42,204 bases of DNA. Origin: Ophiocordyceps camponoti-saundersi (nom. inval.). Lineage: Eukaryota; Ascomycota; Sordariomycetes; Hypocreales; Ophiocordycipitaceae. A program made the position numbers and the translations under genes. This document shows, in pieces, positions 12,195-22,928 of the stretch (its first letter is position 1; each line of letters starts with the position of its first letter). The DNA lies in contig PDHQ01000293.1 of assembly GCA_003339415.1 (NCBI GenBank), positions 1 to 42,204 on the forward strand, read 5' to 3'. The notes beneath the pieces were generated by a model. The model saw nothing but the letters and a program-made list of their open reading frames with translations. It did no database searches and was not told the DNA's origin.

Positions 12195-12400
12195 TAGCGA
12201 TAGCTAAGATACCTAAGGAAAAAAAAAATTAGCGTTACCTTTACTTAGGGAGCTATAAGGGGCTAATATAAGGTTTATTTAAATAGTTACTTAATAGCTC
12301 TCTTCTCGTAAGGGCTTCTAAGGATTAGGCTATAAAAGTAGTTAAGATAGGATATTTTAATAGTATATATAGGGTAAGATATTACTTATATAATTTAGCA
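12195..12400 (+). repeat. Repeat family A, copy 1 (partial)
   Basis: The segment matches the left part of the family A copies at 14622, 15697, 18582 and 38682. Shared landmarks in order are an AGTAGCGATAG-like start, TTAATAGCTCTCTTCTCG, AAGGGCTTCTAAGGATTAGG and TATAAAAGTAGTTAAGATAGGATA. It breaks off after about 200 bp. Copies differ mainly by C/T and G/A changes. The family's nature is unknown. Confidence 0.7.
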
Positions 12401-12419
12401 TTTTTTTTCTATAATATAT

Positions 12420-13104
12420 ATATATTAAAAATAAGAATTATAGTAACTAATAATAATAGCGAGGGGTAGGAGGCGCTTAATAGAAAAGAAATATATTACG
12501 TAAAGTATAATAACGAGTAGAAAGAGAGAGGAAGGATAAAATAAGGTTAATATTATAAGCGTAATAGGACGGATATTATATTAATAAACTATACTAAGTT
12601 TTAGGCTATTAGCTTAATAGTATAGGTAAGGGGGGCTATTAGAGAAGATTTAATATCGGGAGGAGATAAGTAGTAAGGCGGATTTATTATAAACTTATAA
12701 TCTTATCGTTTATTATAAAGGTTATCGATATACCGCGCGTAATCGTATCTAACGCGATATAGTATATCCTTAATAATATAAGCAAGGAGACTAGTATATA
12801 TATCTCCGCTTTTTTTAGTAAAGGGTAAGATAGCGTTATCGATAGCGGTAAGAATAGTAAATAATACGGCCTCTTTAATATTATATTTTTCGCGGAGCTT
12901 TATAAGTATCGGGGTAAAAAGCGAGAGAGGAGAAGTATAAGATATATCCGTCGCGTTATTAGGGGAGGGTAAAAAAGCGTAAAATATTAAGTTAATTAAG
13001 TTACTTAAGTTCGGGGGAGTAGGAGAAAGTTTACGATTTTTAGCTATACCTATAGGCGTAATAAATAATATATATATAGTAAGGGAAGATATAAAATAAG
13101 ATTA
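12420..13104 (-). pseudogene. Eroded minus-strand gene, function unknown
   Basis: On the minus strand, one frame is stop-free for 132 codons (13101 down to 12706). It meets TAA at 12705-12703, continues about 50 codons to the next stop, and stays coding-like with scattered stops to about 12420. That is far longer than chance allows here. No ATG remains; an ATA a few codons inside the frame (about 13095) is a plausible mutated start. The N-terminal part is Ser/Pro/Asn-rich and the middle contains charged, helix-like stretches (for example ILIKLREKYNIKEAVLF and YRVRYDYARYIDNLY); the far C-terminal part is hydrophobic. I do not recognise a family. It lies between two family A copies and has the same orientation as the relic at 13480-14300, so both may belong to one gene or element broken by a frameshift or intron. 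Confidence 0.5.
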
Positions 13105-13479
13105 GAATATTTATAGATTTTTATATTATAAAAAGCGGAGATAATATAAGGGAGGACTTTTGCTTTTTTTTATTTTAAAAAAAAAGAAGAGAATCGAAAA
13201 ACTTATCGGAAAATATAAAACGCTAAAAAATAGTTAATTATTAAGGTAAGATATTATTAAAAGGGTAATATATAACTTATATATAAGAACGCGGGAAAAG
13301 TTTAAATAGACTTTAGATACGTTTTTTTTTATTAAAAAAGGTATAGCTTTATTAAAAAACTCATATATAAACGGGAGTTAATATATAGTTTATTAAAAAT
13401 AATAATAGTCTCGTACGCGTAATATATTTAGAGATATTAAAGGGATTAAGATAATCCTACTCTTTTTATAATTATAAGT
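13105..13479. other. Spacer between two minus-strand coding relics
   Basis: An AT-rich spacer with homopolymer runs (T8 near 13322, A-rich near 13180). I see no long open frame. If the flanking relics are one gene, this would be an intron or a badly eroded exon. Confidence 0.35.
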
Positions 13480-14300
13480 TATCTTATTAGGGCGTAACGA
13501 TAAGGGTTTTAAAGCGGCCTTACCGCTTAGTTTAAAAATCCTAAGATAAACCGTTATTTCGAAGGGCGGTTACCTTTAATAAAATAATATTAGGATATAA
13601 ATTAGTATTATAGGTAGGAGAGTATAGGAGATAAAGGATTTAGCTTTATAGTTAAATAATATTAGCAGGCTACTCTTAAAATATATTAAGCGTGCTTAGA
13701 GTTATAGTAAAGAGGGCGATAGTTATACTCTAATATAGATAGGTATTACTTTCCGATTCTAAGTAGTATATCCTTAGAGAGAGCCTTCTTAAGCGCCGAA
13801 GGGTCTAGCTAAGAGGTTAGAATATATATCTTAAAGTAAAGTTATAGTTTAGGACTAATAATTAAGGCGCTTAAGTATATATTATACGTATTTAAGGTTA
13901 ATAGTATTAGAATATTAAAAACGGGTTTATTTAGAAAGATAAAGATAAAAGTATTAAGATATACTTTGTCGATATTATATAAAATAAAAGGGGGGGGGAG
14001 GGAAGAATTTCGCTAAAGCTACCGTTAGTAATATATTTTTTACGATTAGTTATAACTTATAAGAGAGCAGAATTACTACGTAGCTTTAAGTGCGGACTAA
14101 CTATTACTTTATTAGCTAAGTTATTATTTAAGGAGGCGATTATTTTATAAAGCGTAAGGAAATAGGTTATATTCGGAGATATAGTAAGCTTTTTAGCTTA
14201 AAAGAAGCTTATAGTCTTACGACTTAAACTAGGTTTATCCTCCGCCCGTAATCTTATAAGAGTTATTTAAGGCCTAGTTAGCGGGTAGTGTTTTTTTTTC
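13480..14300 (-). pseudogene. Eroded minus-strand gene, two frames either side of a G9 run
   Basis: The minus strand reads as a coding-like sequence in one frame from about 14300 to 14000 and in another from about 13990 to 13480. The switch falls next to a run of nine G on the plus strand (about 13991-13999), a likely slippage indel or sequencing error. Stops are few, with stop-free runs of over 30 codons, and could stem from Gln or Trp codons. Typical stretches are SPNITYFLTLYKIIASLNNN upstream and SKDILLRIGK, then SKHA, downstream. The product would be a mostly helical, Leu- and Tyr-rich protein; some Tyr may be mutated Cys or His codons. No family is recognised. A 75-codon plus-strand ORF begins at 14288, just beyond the right edge. 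Confidence 0.45.
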
Positions 14301-14621
14301 TAGTTATTTTAATACTATTAAGCCTAAAATCGGAGGAGCTTATTTTCGTTAAGCTAATATTTCTAATCTTCTTTATTATCGGTTTTAATAAGGTAACTAG
14401 AAGTAAGTTTAAGGTATATATCGACCGGAAATATAATATAGTATCCGTAACTAAACTATTATTTTCTTTATTAAGTTTAAGTATATATATATTAGGTCTT
14501 ATCGGTAAGATATAGTAATTAGAGAATAGTTTAAGTATAAGAAAATTAGGCCGACTATATTACTAATATAAATAAAGATACGGTATTATATTATTAAGAT
14601 ATTTCGTATATAAAGAGTTTA

Positions 14622-15245
14622 GCGGCGGTAGCAGATATACTAAAGAAAAAAACCACGCGTTAGCTTTAGCTTAGGAGCTAATAAGGGCTTATAAAACTCT
14701 AATTAAATACTCTTATTAAATCTTTCTTCTCTTAAGAGCTTCCGAGGATTAGAAGAAGAAAGGTAATTAAGATAAGATATAAGCTATTATAAGGTATATA
14801 GTATAGTTAGTTTCCCTTAAGTAAGGAAAGAATTAAGTAAGAATTAACCTTAACCTTATCTTCGTAGATATCTTAAAGTTATAATATATAAGTTAAGTCT
14901 TAGAAAGGACTTAGGGTAAAAACTCTAGTAAATAGAATTATAACTTCTTTTAAACCTTAAACTTTTTATAATAAGTTACTAATTTAAGCAGTTATTTTAA
15001 GATATTAAAGGTTTAATTAAGTAATTCCCTTCTTCCTTCCTTTTATTTCTTTTATCTTTATATATAAAACTAAGTTACTATCGTTTTCCTAATAAATAAT
15101 TACCGTCTAGCTTACCGCCTTATAGCGAGAGATCCCCCTTATATTAGTTAAAAATATAAATTACCTAGGAAGTTACGCTTAGTAAGTATCTACTATACTT
15201 ACTTAAGGTATCTTATAACTTTATTATACTCTTTCCTTCTATAAT
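14622..15245 (+). repeat. Repeat family A, copy 2
   Basis: This long copy of family A starts with GCGGCGGTAGCAGATAT, has the marker AGAGCTTCCGAGGATTAG in the first third, TTTCCCTTAAGTAAGGAAAG in the middle, and a right part with GAGATCCCCCTTATATTAG followed by CTACTATACTTACTTAAGG. The right part also ends copy 5 (39190-39285) but not copies 3 and 4. An unmutated CCACGCG sits near the start. No frame looks coding. It lies immediately left of the interstitial telomere tract. Confidence 0.85.
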
Positions 15246-15505
15246 AATATATAGTATTAATCTATAAATAATATTATATTACGCTAAATATATTATAAAA
15301 GCTAGTATTATAATTATTAAATTATTTATATATTTTTTATATATTTATCCTATTATTAAAAATATAAAAGAAAAATAAGTAATAACTTAATATATTTATT
15401 TATTTTCTTTTTAAAAAAAAGACTAAGTAACTAAACTAATAATCCTATTTTTTCTATATACTAAAAGATAGTGTTTAGAACCCGGAACTTAATATATATA
15501 ATAGC
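15246..15505. other. AT-rich junction before the telomere tract
   Basis: Extremely AT-rich DNA with no coding signal separates family A copy 2 from the telomeric repeats. The last 40 bp (GAACCCGGAACTT) have slightly more GC. No short target duplication flanking the tract is obvious. Confidence 0.5.
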
Positions 15506-15624
15506 TAACCCTAACCCTAACCCTAACCCTAACCCTAACCGCCTTCGGCGCCCTCCCGGGGGGTGCCTGCGGCAGGCCTAACCCTAACCCTAACCTGCCT
15601 CCGGCGGCCCTCCCGGGGGGCGCC
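15506..15624 (+). repeat. Interstitial telomeric repeats with GC-rich palindromes
   Basis: Nearly six units of TAACCC run from 15506 to 15540. They are followed by a GC-rich segment with arms GGCGCCCTCCC and GGGGGGTGCC and the near-palindrome GCCTGCGGCAGGC. Three further telomeric units (15577-15595) follow, then a second GC-rich palindrome of the same design (GGCGGCCCTCCC/GGGGGGCGCC). TTAGGG/CCCTAA is the usual fungal telomere repeat. The C-rich strand reads left to right, the orientation of a left chromosome end, yet 15.5 kb of DNA lies to its left. It is strikingly unmutated: CpG and CpC are intact and the telomere units are perfect. It may mark a former chromosome end, a fusion, or capture of telomeric DNA at a break. 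Confidence 0.93.
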
Positions 15625-15696
15625 TATAGCGAGTAATAAAGCTGTTAGTAGTATTCGTTAAGCTTTTAAGATTATATATAAGTAGAATCGTACTTT

Positions 15697-16235
15697 AGCG
15701 GCGGTAATAGTTAAGCTAAAAGAAAATAAACGTAAAGCTAGGATAAAATACTATTAAGGATTTATCTTAAGTAAAATTAAATAATTCTTAAAACTTTTCC
15801 TTCTTTCTAAGAGCTTCCGAGGATAAAAACTATAAAAGGCGCTTAAGATAAAGGAGCGGTTATAACTAAGTATATAGTATAGTTTAGTTTCCCTCGAGAG
15901 AGGAAAAACTAAGTAAAAATTAGCTATTAAACTTATCTTTATAGCTATCTTAAAAGTTATATATAGTAAGTAAAGTTTTAGAGAGGACTTATAGTAAAAA
16001 CTTTACTAAACGGAATTATAACTTTATTTTAAACCTTATACTTTTATACTATATATTACTAATTTTAAAGTTTTTTTTAAGGGTTCCGAGGACCTAATTA
16101 AATAGTTTTCGTCTTTATTATCTCAAGTTTCTTCTATCTTTATATAGGAAACTAACTTCCTATTATTTTCCTTATCGAGACTTATTATCTTATTTAGCTT
16201 ATTCCTTATAGCTAGAGACCCCCCCCGCTAAAGCG
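15697..16235 (+). repeat. Repeat family A, copy 3
   Basis: The copy starts GCGGCGGTAATAG, has AGAGCTTCCGAGGATAAAAAC and a palindromic TTTCCCTCGAGAGAGGAAAA near its middle, and shares with copy 4 the stretch around TAAACGGAATTATAAC and a right end of GAAACTAACTTCCTATTATTT and GCTAGAGACCCCCCCC. It lies directly right of the telomere tract, in the same orientation as copy 2 on the left, so the tract sits between two direct copies. No coding frame seen. Confidence 0.85.
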
Positions 16236-16249
16236 ATAAGGGGATTTTA

Positions 16250-17261
16250 ATAGTAAGCTTGCTTAAGAAGGTTAAAATAATAAGCTATTATAGTAAAGTA
16301 TCTACCTCCCTTCCTATATATATTAAATTAACTTTCCTAAGCCCTTTTAGCTCTCTCTAGCCTTTATCTAGCTAAGCGATACTAATTAATTAAATCCGTT
16401 AGATTAATTAGATTAGCTTAAACGATACTTTTTAACGCCTGCGACCCTAACTTACCTATACGGTTTATAGGGGCTAGCAGACTTATATAGTCCTACTTCC
16501 TTAAAACTATCTTCCCTGCCGGGGGCCTTATATATATATATAGGCAGGGGTGCTTATTACTCCCGCTAAGGTAGCTTTTATCTTTTTTTTTTTTTACTAA
16601 TTAGTTAATAAAGAAGTATCGCCCGGATACCTATTATTTATTACGCGCGAAAGCTTTCTGCCGGCTAATAGTCTAATAAGACTTTATTTATTATTATTAG
16701 GTTAAATTAAGTATAACTATTTTACTACTTTAAGGTATATATTATATCTTTCTAAAATCTACGAAATAGGAACTTACTAATACTATATTTTAACCGGATT
16801 TCCTTAAAAATCTAACGTATTTTATAATAGACTTATATAATAGAATTACCTAGAAAAATATATAGGGAACTAGAAATAACTAGGAAACGTAACCGCGTCT
16901 CTATTAGGATTTTACCACGCCCTCTCCCGTCCCTATAAGTATATATTTATTTATATTTAACTAAGATTTTACTAATAAAAATTTCCCTCTTTTCTATACC
17001 TTTCTACTTAGCTTCGATTTTTTTTTTAAGATTATTACTTACTTAATATATATATATTATAAGGCCGATAAAACTATCCTAAGCTTATAATTTGCTAATA
17101 AGTAACTAATAAAAGTATACTAACTCTTATATCGACGCGGAGACGGAAAAGGCTTTATATATAACTTAAACTATAACTCTACTTTAAGATATATATTAAG
17201 AGCGTATAACGAGACCTTTCGTTAACTAAGGAGACTTATATAAGAGAAATATAATTAGGGA
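16250..17261. other. RIP-degraded interval, no supported gene
   Basis: About 1 kb without a convincing coding frame. It contains one GC-rich hairpin (16514-16549, listed separately) and scattered T- and C-rich stretches. It could include the 5' flank of the zinc-finger relic that starts at about 17262, but start and promoter are not recognisable. Confidence 0.4.
16514..16549. repeat. GC-rich hairpin
   Basis: CCCTGCC (16514-16520) and GGCAGGG (16543-16549) form a perfect 7-bp inverted repeat round a loop of GGGGCC plus alternating TA. It keeps TGC/GCA and CpG bases, as the telomere-tract hairpins do. There is no T-run after it, so it is not a simple terminator. Function unknown. Confidence 0.5.
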
Positions 17262-17950
17262 AAGATTAGTATCTATTTATAGATAATACCGGAAAATAAT
17301 AATAAACTCCTGTTCTAAGACTCCGACTATACTAAATACGCTAGAGGAGTAGCGTGCTAAAATAAAGTAACTGCGGGCATAGATTTTTATCTTGAAAAAT
17401 AGGTAAACCGTGCCCCGGACGTCGAGGCCGGCAGTATATATTATAAAGGATCGGCTGCTTTTAAAAATAACGGGGAAACTTCGGAACTAAGTAGTAAGGC
17501 CGCTAATAAACCTCCTAAACGTAAAATATAAGTAGTTATAGAAAACCTATAATATAACTTAAGCGGGCTATATTATACTTATAATAATATCGAGACCTCT
17601 TATAAATAAAGGAGTAACTTTAATAGCTTATCGATATATAACCGATTTTACTTAATATATAAGCTATTCCCGTAATATAACTTAAATAAGCTATATTATA
17701 CTTATAATAATATTAAAACCTCTTACGGATAGAGGAGTAACTTTAATAGCTTATTAATATATAACCGATTTTATCTAGTATATAAGCTATTTTAGAGCTA
17801 TAAGTTTACCTGCGAATATTATCTTAATAATCCTTATAAGACTCTATTACCTTTCTCTAGCTTAAGGTACTTATAAAAGATAAAGGACTTATATTAATAT
17901 ACTAAGAGGGCTAAGCCTAAAGTAATAAGAAGGAGGTAGTATATTAAGAT
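17262..17950 (+). pseudogene. Eroded zinc-finger-like gene with a 41-codon tandem repeat
   Basis: One plus frame stays coding-like from about 17262 to 17950 with few stops, all TAA or TAG. The first part has acceptable composition and ends in a Lys/Pro basic stretch (NKPPKRK, near 17518). Two tandem 41-codon repeats follow, starting at about 17547 and 17670, each with YNL, YYTYNN, RSNFNSL and YNRFYL. After them comes a segment reading FTCEYYLNNPYKTLLPFSSL. Because RIP turns Cys (TGC/TGT) and His (CAC/CAT) into Tyr codons, many of these Tyr may be former zinc ligands. The C-x2-[C/Y] then F-x-x-L spacing resembles C2H2 fingers of fungal transcription factors. That assignment is inference. No ATG remains. 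It lies between family A copies 3 and 4. Confidence 0.5.
17547..17792 (+). repeat. 123-bp direct tandem duplication
   Basis: Two copies of 123 bp lie head to tail; for example AATATAACTTAA begins at 17551 and at 17674. The period is exactly 41 codons and keeps the frame of the surrounding relic, so it was probably a duplicated protein module. Copies differ mainly by C/T and G/A, such as AAGCGGGCTA versus AAATAAGCTA. Confidence 0.9.
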
Positions 17951-17959
17951 AATAGCTTT

Positions 17960-18580
17960 TATTTTTACTATAACGCGTTTAAATACCGCCTACCGCTAGC
18001 TAAGATAACTTAGTTTTAGGAAAAAAGCTAGACTATTATAAGCTCGTTAATAATTATAAAGTTATTACGCGTAATATAAATAGTAGGAGGATTATCTACT
18101 ATTAATAGTTAAGTTTAGGTTACCTATATAACTTTACCGTTTATATACCTTTACCTTTTATAAAACTAAAGTAAATACTAGTCTCCTTATTAGTAGTTAT
18201 TTTATAAAGTAAGTAGTAAGGCGCCCTAGCGCCGAGCTCGTCCACGTTTACCCTATCCTTATTACTAATTTCTAAGGCCTCTTAGCGGGTTAGGTACGTA
18301 GATAGCGGATTATTAAGTTAGTTATTAGCGGATAATACTTTTTTAAGAAATCTATTAAGCGATAAATTACTTATAAGATATCGTTATCTACCTTTTTTAG
18401 ATAACTAAGAGAAAGTTACTACTCGATTACGTTATCTAGAAAATAGAGTAGCGAGATAATTTACTTACCTTAGCTAAGTACTCGCGCTTAATCTAGCTAC
18501 CTAATAAATTATTACTAAATATAAATATAGAAAGGGTAACGTTAAGTAGAGACTTTATAGTAGGATAGGATAGTATAGTT
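17960..18580. other. RIP-degraded interval, no supported gene
   Basis: Frames are broken throughout. A pocket of higher GC near 18220-18250 (GGCGCCCTAGCGCCGAG) contains a short palindrome, GGCGCCCTAGCGCC. I cannot assign anything further. It may be the downstream part of the zinc-finger relic or its 3' flank. Confidence 0.4.
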
Positions 18581-18581
18581 C

Positions 18582-19090
18582 GGCTATAGCGGCAGAAATG
18601 CCTAAGAAATAAACACGCGTTAGCCTTAGCTAAAAGGCTATTAGTAGCTTAGAAAGTAGTTAATTAAATAGTCTCTTAGACCTTTTCTTCTCCTAAGAGC
18701 TTTTAAAGATTAGGATATAAAAGGTAATTAAAATAGGATAGGGGCTATTATAAGGTATATAGCATAGATTAGTTTCCCTTAAGAGAGGAAGTAATTAAGT
18801 AAGAATTAGCACTTAACGTTATCTTTATAGCTATCTTAAAAGTCGTATATTATAAGTTAAGACTTAAAGAGGACTTATAGTAAAAACTTTACTAAACGGA
18901 ATTATAACTTTATCTTAAACTTTATACTTTTATATTATAAATTACTATTTTAAATACTTATTTTAAAGTTTTAAGCTTTAGATTAAATAGTTCTTACCCT
19001 TTTCTATCTTATCCCTTTTATATTTTTATAGAAAACTAGCTACCTATTATTTTCTCTATAGAGAATTATTATCCGGCCTACCCCCCCCCC
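18582..19090 (+). repeat. Repeat family A, copy 4
   Basis: The copy starts GCGGCAGAAATGCC and keeps ACACGCGTTAGCC, as copy 2 does. It has TTTCCCTTAAGAGAGGAAG mid-way, shares TTTACTAAACGGAATTATAAC with copy 3, and ends in a C14 run (about 19081-19094), where copies 2, 3 and 5 have C5, C8 and C6. Orientation matches the other copies. The variable C-run is a slippage-prone site at a conserved position. Confidence 0.85.
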
Positions 19091-19189
19091 CCGCTAAAAT
19101 AGCAAGACGATAGTAAGACGAATGCGAATATAAGATCCTCGAACACTTTAGGAGGAGAGAGGACTTTATATAACCGGCGAAGGGAAAGG

Positions 19190-20400
19190 AGCTAACCTTA
19201 ACTTACTAATATTATTAAGGAATCGATAAGAGTATAACGATAACGATAAGCTATAGCTATCCTCTATAAAGGCTAAACGATAGCTATTAACGGTTAAATT
19301 CCTAAGGCTAAATCTACTAACTACTAACCTTAATATAATTATTATCCTTTTTTTACGCTATAATCTTACCTTATAATACCGACGTTAAGATAGGGGGGGT
19401 GAGGACTATAAGGTTAAACTAAAAGAAGATTTCGTAATCTCCGAAATTAAAGATTTATCTTAGTTAATTAGATTCTAGCTTTTAAGAAATAAGATAGAAT
19501 AAGAAGTCTATATTTATTAAAAAGCATATAATTTTTAAGCTAGCAGTTAAGTTTAAGTTATAAGTATAAAGAAGTTCTTTTAGCTACTCTCGCTAGAAAA
19601 GCTTATTCTTAATAATATATAAGCGTCCACTTAGTAGATTAAACTATATTAGTCCTTAGTTAACCCCCCTAGCTACGCGAAGCTTATTACTTCTAGTCTA
19701 AATCCTTTTTTTTTTAACTATCGGAAAGCTATACGTTTATTTATATAATCCCTTAGATAAGCATATACTAGTAGTATATTAAGCGCTAATCTTCCTCTAT
19801 TAGTCTTGATAATAAAGTCTAACGTTTAGCGGGGATATATAAAATCCGCACCCCTATATATGGAACGCTTTAGTAATACCGCCTTTATAAATTAACGAAA
19901 TAGGAAAAGTATATTTAGCTACGTAATTAAGCTCCTCGGTACTATAATTTAATATAAATTAGGAGATAGGTAACTATTATAATAAGTAATATTAAAGTAG
20001 AACTACCTGCACTTACTTCTATTATAAAAAAAATAAACGCTTTCTATCGTGTTAGCGATAAACTTAGTATTATTCTTTCGGCCCTCCTAAAAGTCTTTTA
20101 TAATAATATATAAATAATACGCTTACTTATAAAGGAAATATTAAAGCTATTAACTAAAATACGATATTTTAATATTTATTAGTATTAGTTATAATACGAT
20201 ATTTAAGCAAATTATATAGAGATTGCTTAGATATAAACTTCCGCGAAGGTTAGAGATTATTTTATAAAACCTTTTTAAGGATAATTATTTAAGAAGTTCT
20301 AAAACGAACTTAAATTTAAGATAAATTTGCCTAATACGCTAGTTATTTATATAGTTCCCCTTTATTATTATAAAGTTTACTTTATTTACTATTTTATATT
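19190..20400. other. RIP-degraded interval with weak minus-strand coding signal
   Basis: Most frames are closed. On the minus strand from about 19890 down to 19330 there are stop-poor runs with plausible composition (for example VPYIGVRILYIPAKR near 19860), but frames change and stops are frequent, so I do not call a gene. The corresponding stretch in the right-hand unit is much shorter. Confidence 0.3.
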
Positions 20401-21240
20401 ATTATTATTATAGTTGCTATCTTTCGTATTTACTACCTAATATTATCTTTTCTATATAAAGGATTAGTTTATTTCCCTACTAACGTCTCTTCTCCGCGTT
20501 CACCTAGGCTTACTAAGCCTAAGTTAGGGGATATAAGTATAGTATTAAAGCTAGCTAGTATATAGCGTGCTCTAAATACTATAATAATAGGAGAACTATT
20601 TGCTTATCTTTATCTTAAATATCTATAATATCTTTAAGTTTAATAATCTTACGGTCTTTTATAATATTATCGTTATTAGTAATTATAAACCCCCCTAACC
20701 TTATTAACCTAGCCGTTTCGATTAGACGCTATAATAAGTAATAATAACCTTATCTAGCCTAAATATATAAGCTATAAGCACTATGCTAGAAACCGGGCAA
20801 TAAAATATACGACTTAAAAGGATAGGCGCGTATACGTAGACGAGAGTATTTTTCGCATAGAGTCGCGTTTTCGGCACTACGGCTTTAAACTAAAAGCGAG
20901 CGAAAGTATCCGTTATCTCTTAAAACTTAATTTACTATAAGTTATAATATAGCTATAATTTTAGCTTAAAGTATTACGCTAACCGCGGGTATAGTAAGTA
21001 TATAACGCTCTATATCTTAAAAAAGTATTTTATATTATTTCTAAGTATTAAGAATACGGGGAATCTAAGGTAAAGACTTATATTAATAGATAAGGTTATT
21101 ATTATAGCTAGTATCCGAGGATAAGCTATTAGAACCTTAATAAGGCGATATCTTCTATATATACCTAAGTTTTAAGGACTTATAATATCTATCTTAGAAA
21201 AGGAAGAAGTGAAGGAATAACTAGAAAACTGCCTGCGAAA
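20400..21240 (-). pseudogene. Family C coding-like relic, copy 1
   Basis: Read on the minus strand, the left end of this segment gives KDRKIIKLKDIIDI followed by a Leu- and Gln-rich stretch, and TAG/TAA codons fall where Gln would suit. The layout matches copy 2 (21880-22670) and copy 4 (39480-40330), and all three sit directly left of a purine tract and a family B element. Stop density is close to what AT-rich DNA gives by chance, so the coding reading rests mostly on agreement between copies. No recognised family. The part from 20780 to 20890 is less mutated. Confidence 0.3.
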
Positions 21241-21305
21241 GAAGAAGAAGAGGATAAAGGAAGAAGAAAGAGGAAGAGAGAGAGAGGAAGAGAAGAGGGC
21301 ATTTT
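21237..21305 (+). repeat. Purine tract before family B copy 1
   Basis: An almost unbroken GA-rich tract (GAAGAAGAAGAGGATAAAGG and on). Equivalent tracts occur at 22680-22745 and 40365-40435, each immediately left of a family B element. It lies about 180 bp left of the LTR-like start, too far to be the reverse-transcription polypurine tract itself. Confidence 0.7.
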
Positions 21306-21484
21306 ATACTATGCCTAGATAACTTAGCTAGCTTTACTAATTTAATAGGTATAGAAGATACGTACCTATAGTCTTTTCCTATAAGTTTTCTCTTAAAAGT
21401 TTTAATAATCTTATCTTACGATTTTTAAAGTTATTTTTAAAGCTTATTAGATACTTCTAAATAAGCTTATAAGCTTAAGGGGGG

Positions 21485-21809
21485 TATATTACGTATACGT
21501 ATATAAGAAAATACCTCCTTTATACCGTAAAAATAAGTATTAGCCTTATAAATAAGGGCTAAAAACCTAAAAAAGGAAATAGTTACTATTAAAATAGTTA
21601 GAGGCAGATATCGGATAAGTAAGACTAAGGCGTTATTATATATATTTCCTAATTATAAAAAAGGACATAGGTTCCGACTATATTTTTAGATAAGACTTAA
21701 GATATTATATCGTTTTTAGATACCTTAACTTATATCCTCGTAATAGTTATAAGCTTAGTCTACTCTATCTAATCTAAGTTATACTTAAAAGTTTTAGCTA
21801 AAAAAAACA
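21485..21809 (+). repeat. Family B LTR-like repeat, copy 1
   Basis: AAGCTTAAGGGGGG directly precedes TATATTACGTATACG, which looks like a polypurine tract followed by a mutated TGT...-type LTR start. Landmarks shared with copies at 22929, 37986 and 40616 include AGTATTAGCCTTATAAATAAG, GGGCTAAAAACC and AGATAAGACTTAAGATATTA, then GTTATAAGCTTAGTCTACTC near the end. Length is about 325 bp. LTR identity is inferred from this structure; the 3' CA end has not survived. A family C relic lies on either side. Confidence 0.6.
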
Positions 21810-21879
21810 TTTATCTTTTTTTTTTTTTTTATTTTTAATATATTTACGTAGGCGTTATTCTTCTATATTTACTACTTAT

Positions 21880-22670
21880 AAATATTTCTACTATCTAAAA
21901 GTTTAGATACCTCCTCTTAACTAATAGGTCTTCTTTACTATAACTTAAGCTTACTAAGTAGGAGTTAGGTAATAGGGGTACGGTATACTAGCAGGCTAGT
22001 GCACGGCGTATTTAAAGTATAAACCTAATAAAAGACTATCTTACTTATTTTTAGCCTCTAAAATATCCTCTATCTCGATTACTTCTTTATCTTTAATAAT
22101 ATTATTATCGTTAAGAATAGTAATAGCTAGTTAACTTATTAAACCGACCGCTTACGCGGCACGCTAAAAAGAGTAGTATTATCCTTATCTAGCTTAGACG
22201 TAACTAGCGTAGGCGCTATACTAAAAGCTAAAAAGAGAGGCGTAACGCTAAAAAGGGTAAGCCCTAGTATATAAGCGACGGTATTTAAGGTAAAGCGGTA
22301 AGTTCCGCGTGCTATAACTCTAAATAATAATCGCCCTAAAATATCTAAGATTACGTAAAATCTTAAAATAAACGTCCCTAGCCGATATAATAATCTTAGC
22401 CTTAAGAATAATATTAATAGTAAGCTTTAAAAATGCCTAGCGCTTAGAATCTTATAAGGGAAAAATATATTATTTTATAATATAAGAAATTTATAGGCGA
22501 ATACTTATATTTACGCTTAGTGCGGTTATAAACGATATTATCGATAAGTTTATAATTAGAAGCTTAAGGAGGCGATACCTCCCTTAAATACTATAATTAC
22601 GGGCGGATAGAAGACTTAAGTTACTTATAAGATTTATAGTCTTCTCTAAAGAAAGCTATATAAAATAAAA
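21880..22670 (-). pseudogene. Family C coding-like relic, copy 2
   Basis: A single minus-strand frame can be followed from about 22620 to 21890 (about 245 codons). It has stop-free runs such as RLLKLLIINLSIISFITALS and later IIKDKEVIEIEDILEAKNK, and a downstream region where stops cluster as in Gln-rich sequence. Roughly one codon in eight is a stop, all TAA/TAG, so confidence is limited. The match in layout to copies 1 and 4 is the main support. It lies between family B copies 1 and 2 and opposes their apparent direction; it could be an antisense gene inside a small LTR element (about 1.7 kb) or an unrelated insertion. Confidence 0.35.
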
Positions 22671-22928
22671 AAATAATTATAAGAGAAGAAGAAGATAAGG
22701 ATAAAAGAGGAAGAAAAGAGAAAAAAGAGAAAAGAAAAGAGAGGAGCTTTCTATACCCGCCCTAAATAACTTATCTAGCCTAACTAATTTAGAGGTGCAA
22801 AAGATACGTACTTATAATCTTTTCCTACGTTTTTTTCTCTTAAGGGTTTAGATAATTTATTCTTATAATTTTTAAAGATAATTTTTAAGCTTATTAGATA
22901 CGTTTAAATAAGCTTATAAGCTAGGGGG

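Noticed and set aside
14288..14515. 75-codon plus-strand ORF rich in Leu, Ile, Phe
   Set aside because: It starts with GTG, its hydrophobic residues are what T-rich DNA gives by chance, and coding-like minus-strand sequence abuts and partly opposes it. I cannot exclude a membrane-protein fragment.
19330..19890. Minus-strand gene
   Set aside because: Some stop-poor runs exist, but frames change and stop density is close to background. Support was too weak for a separate call.
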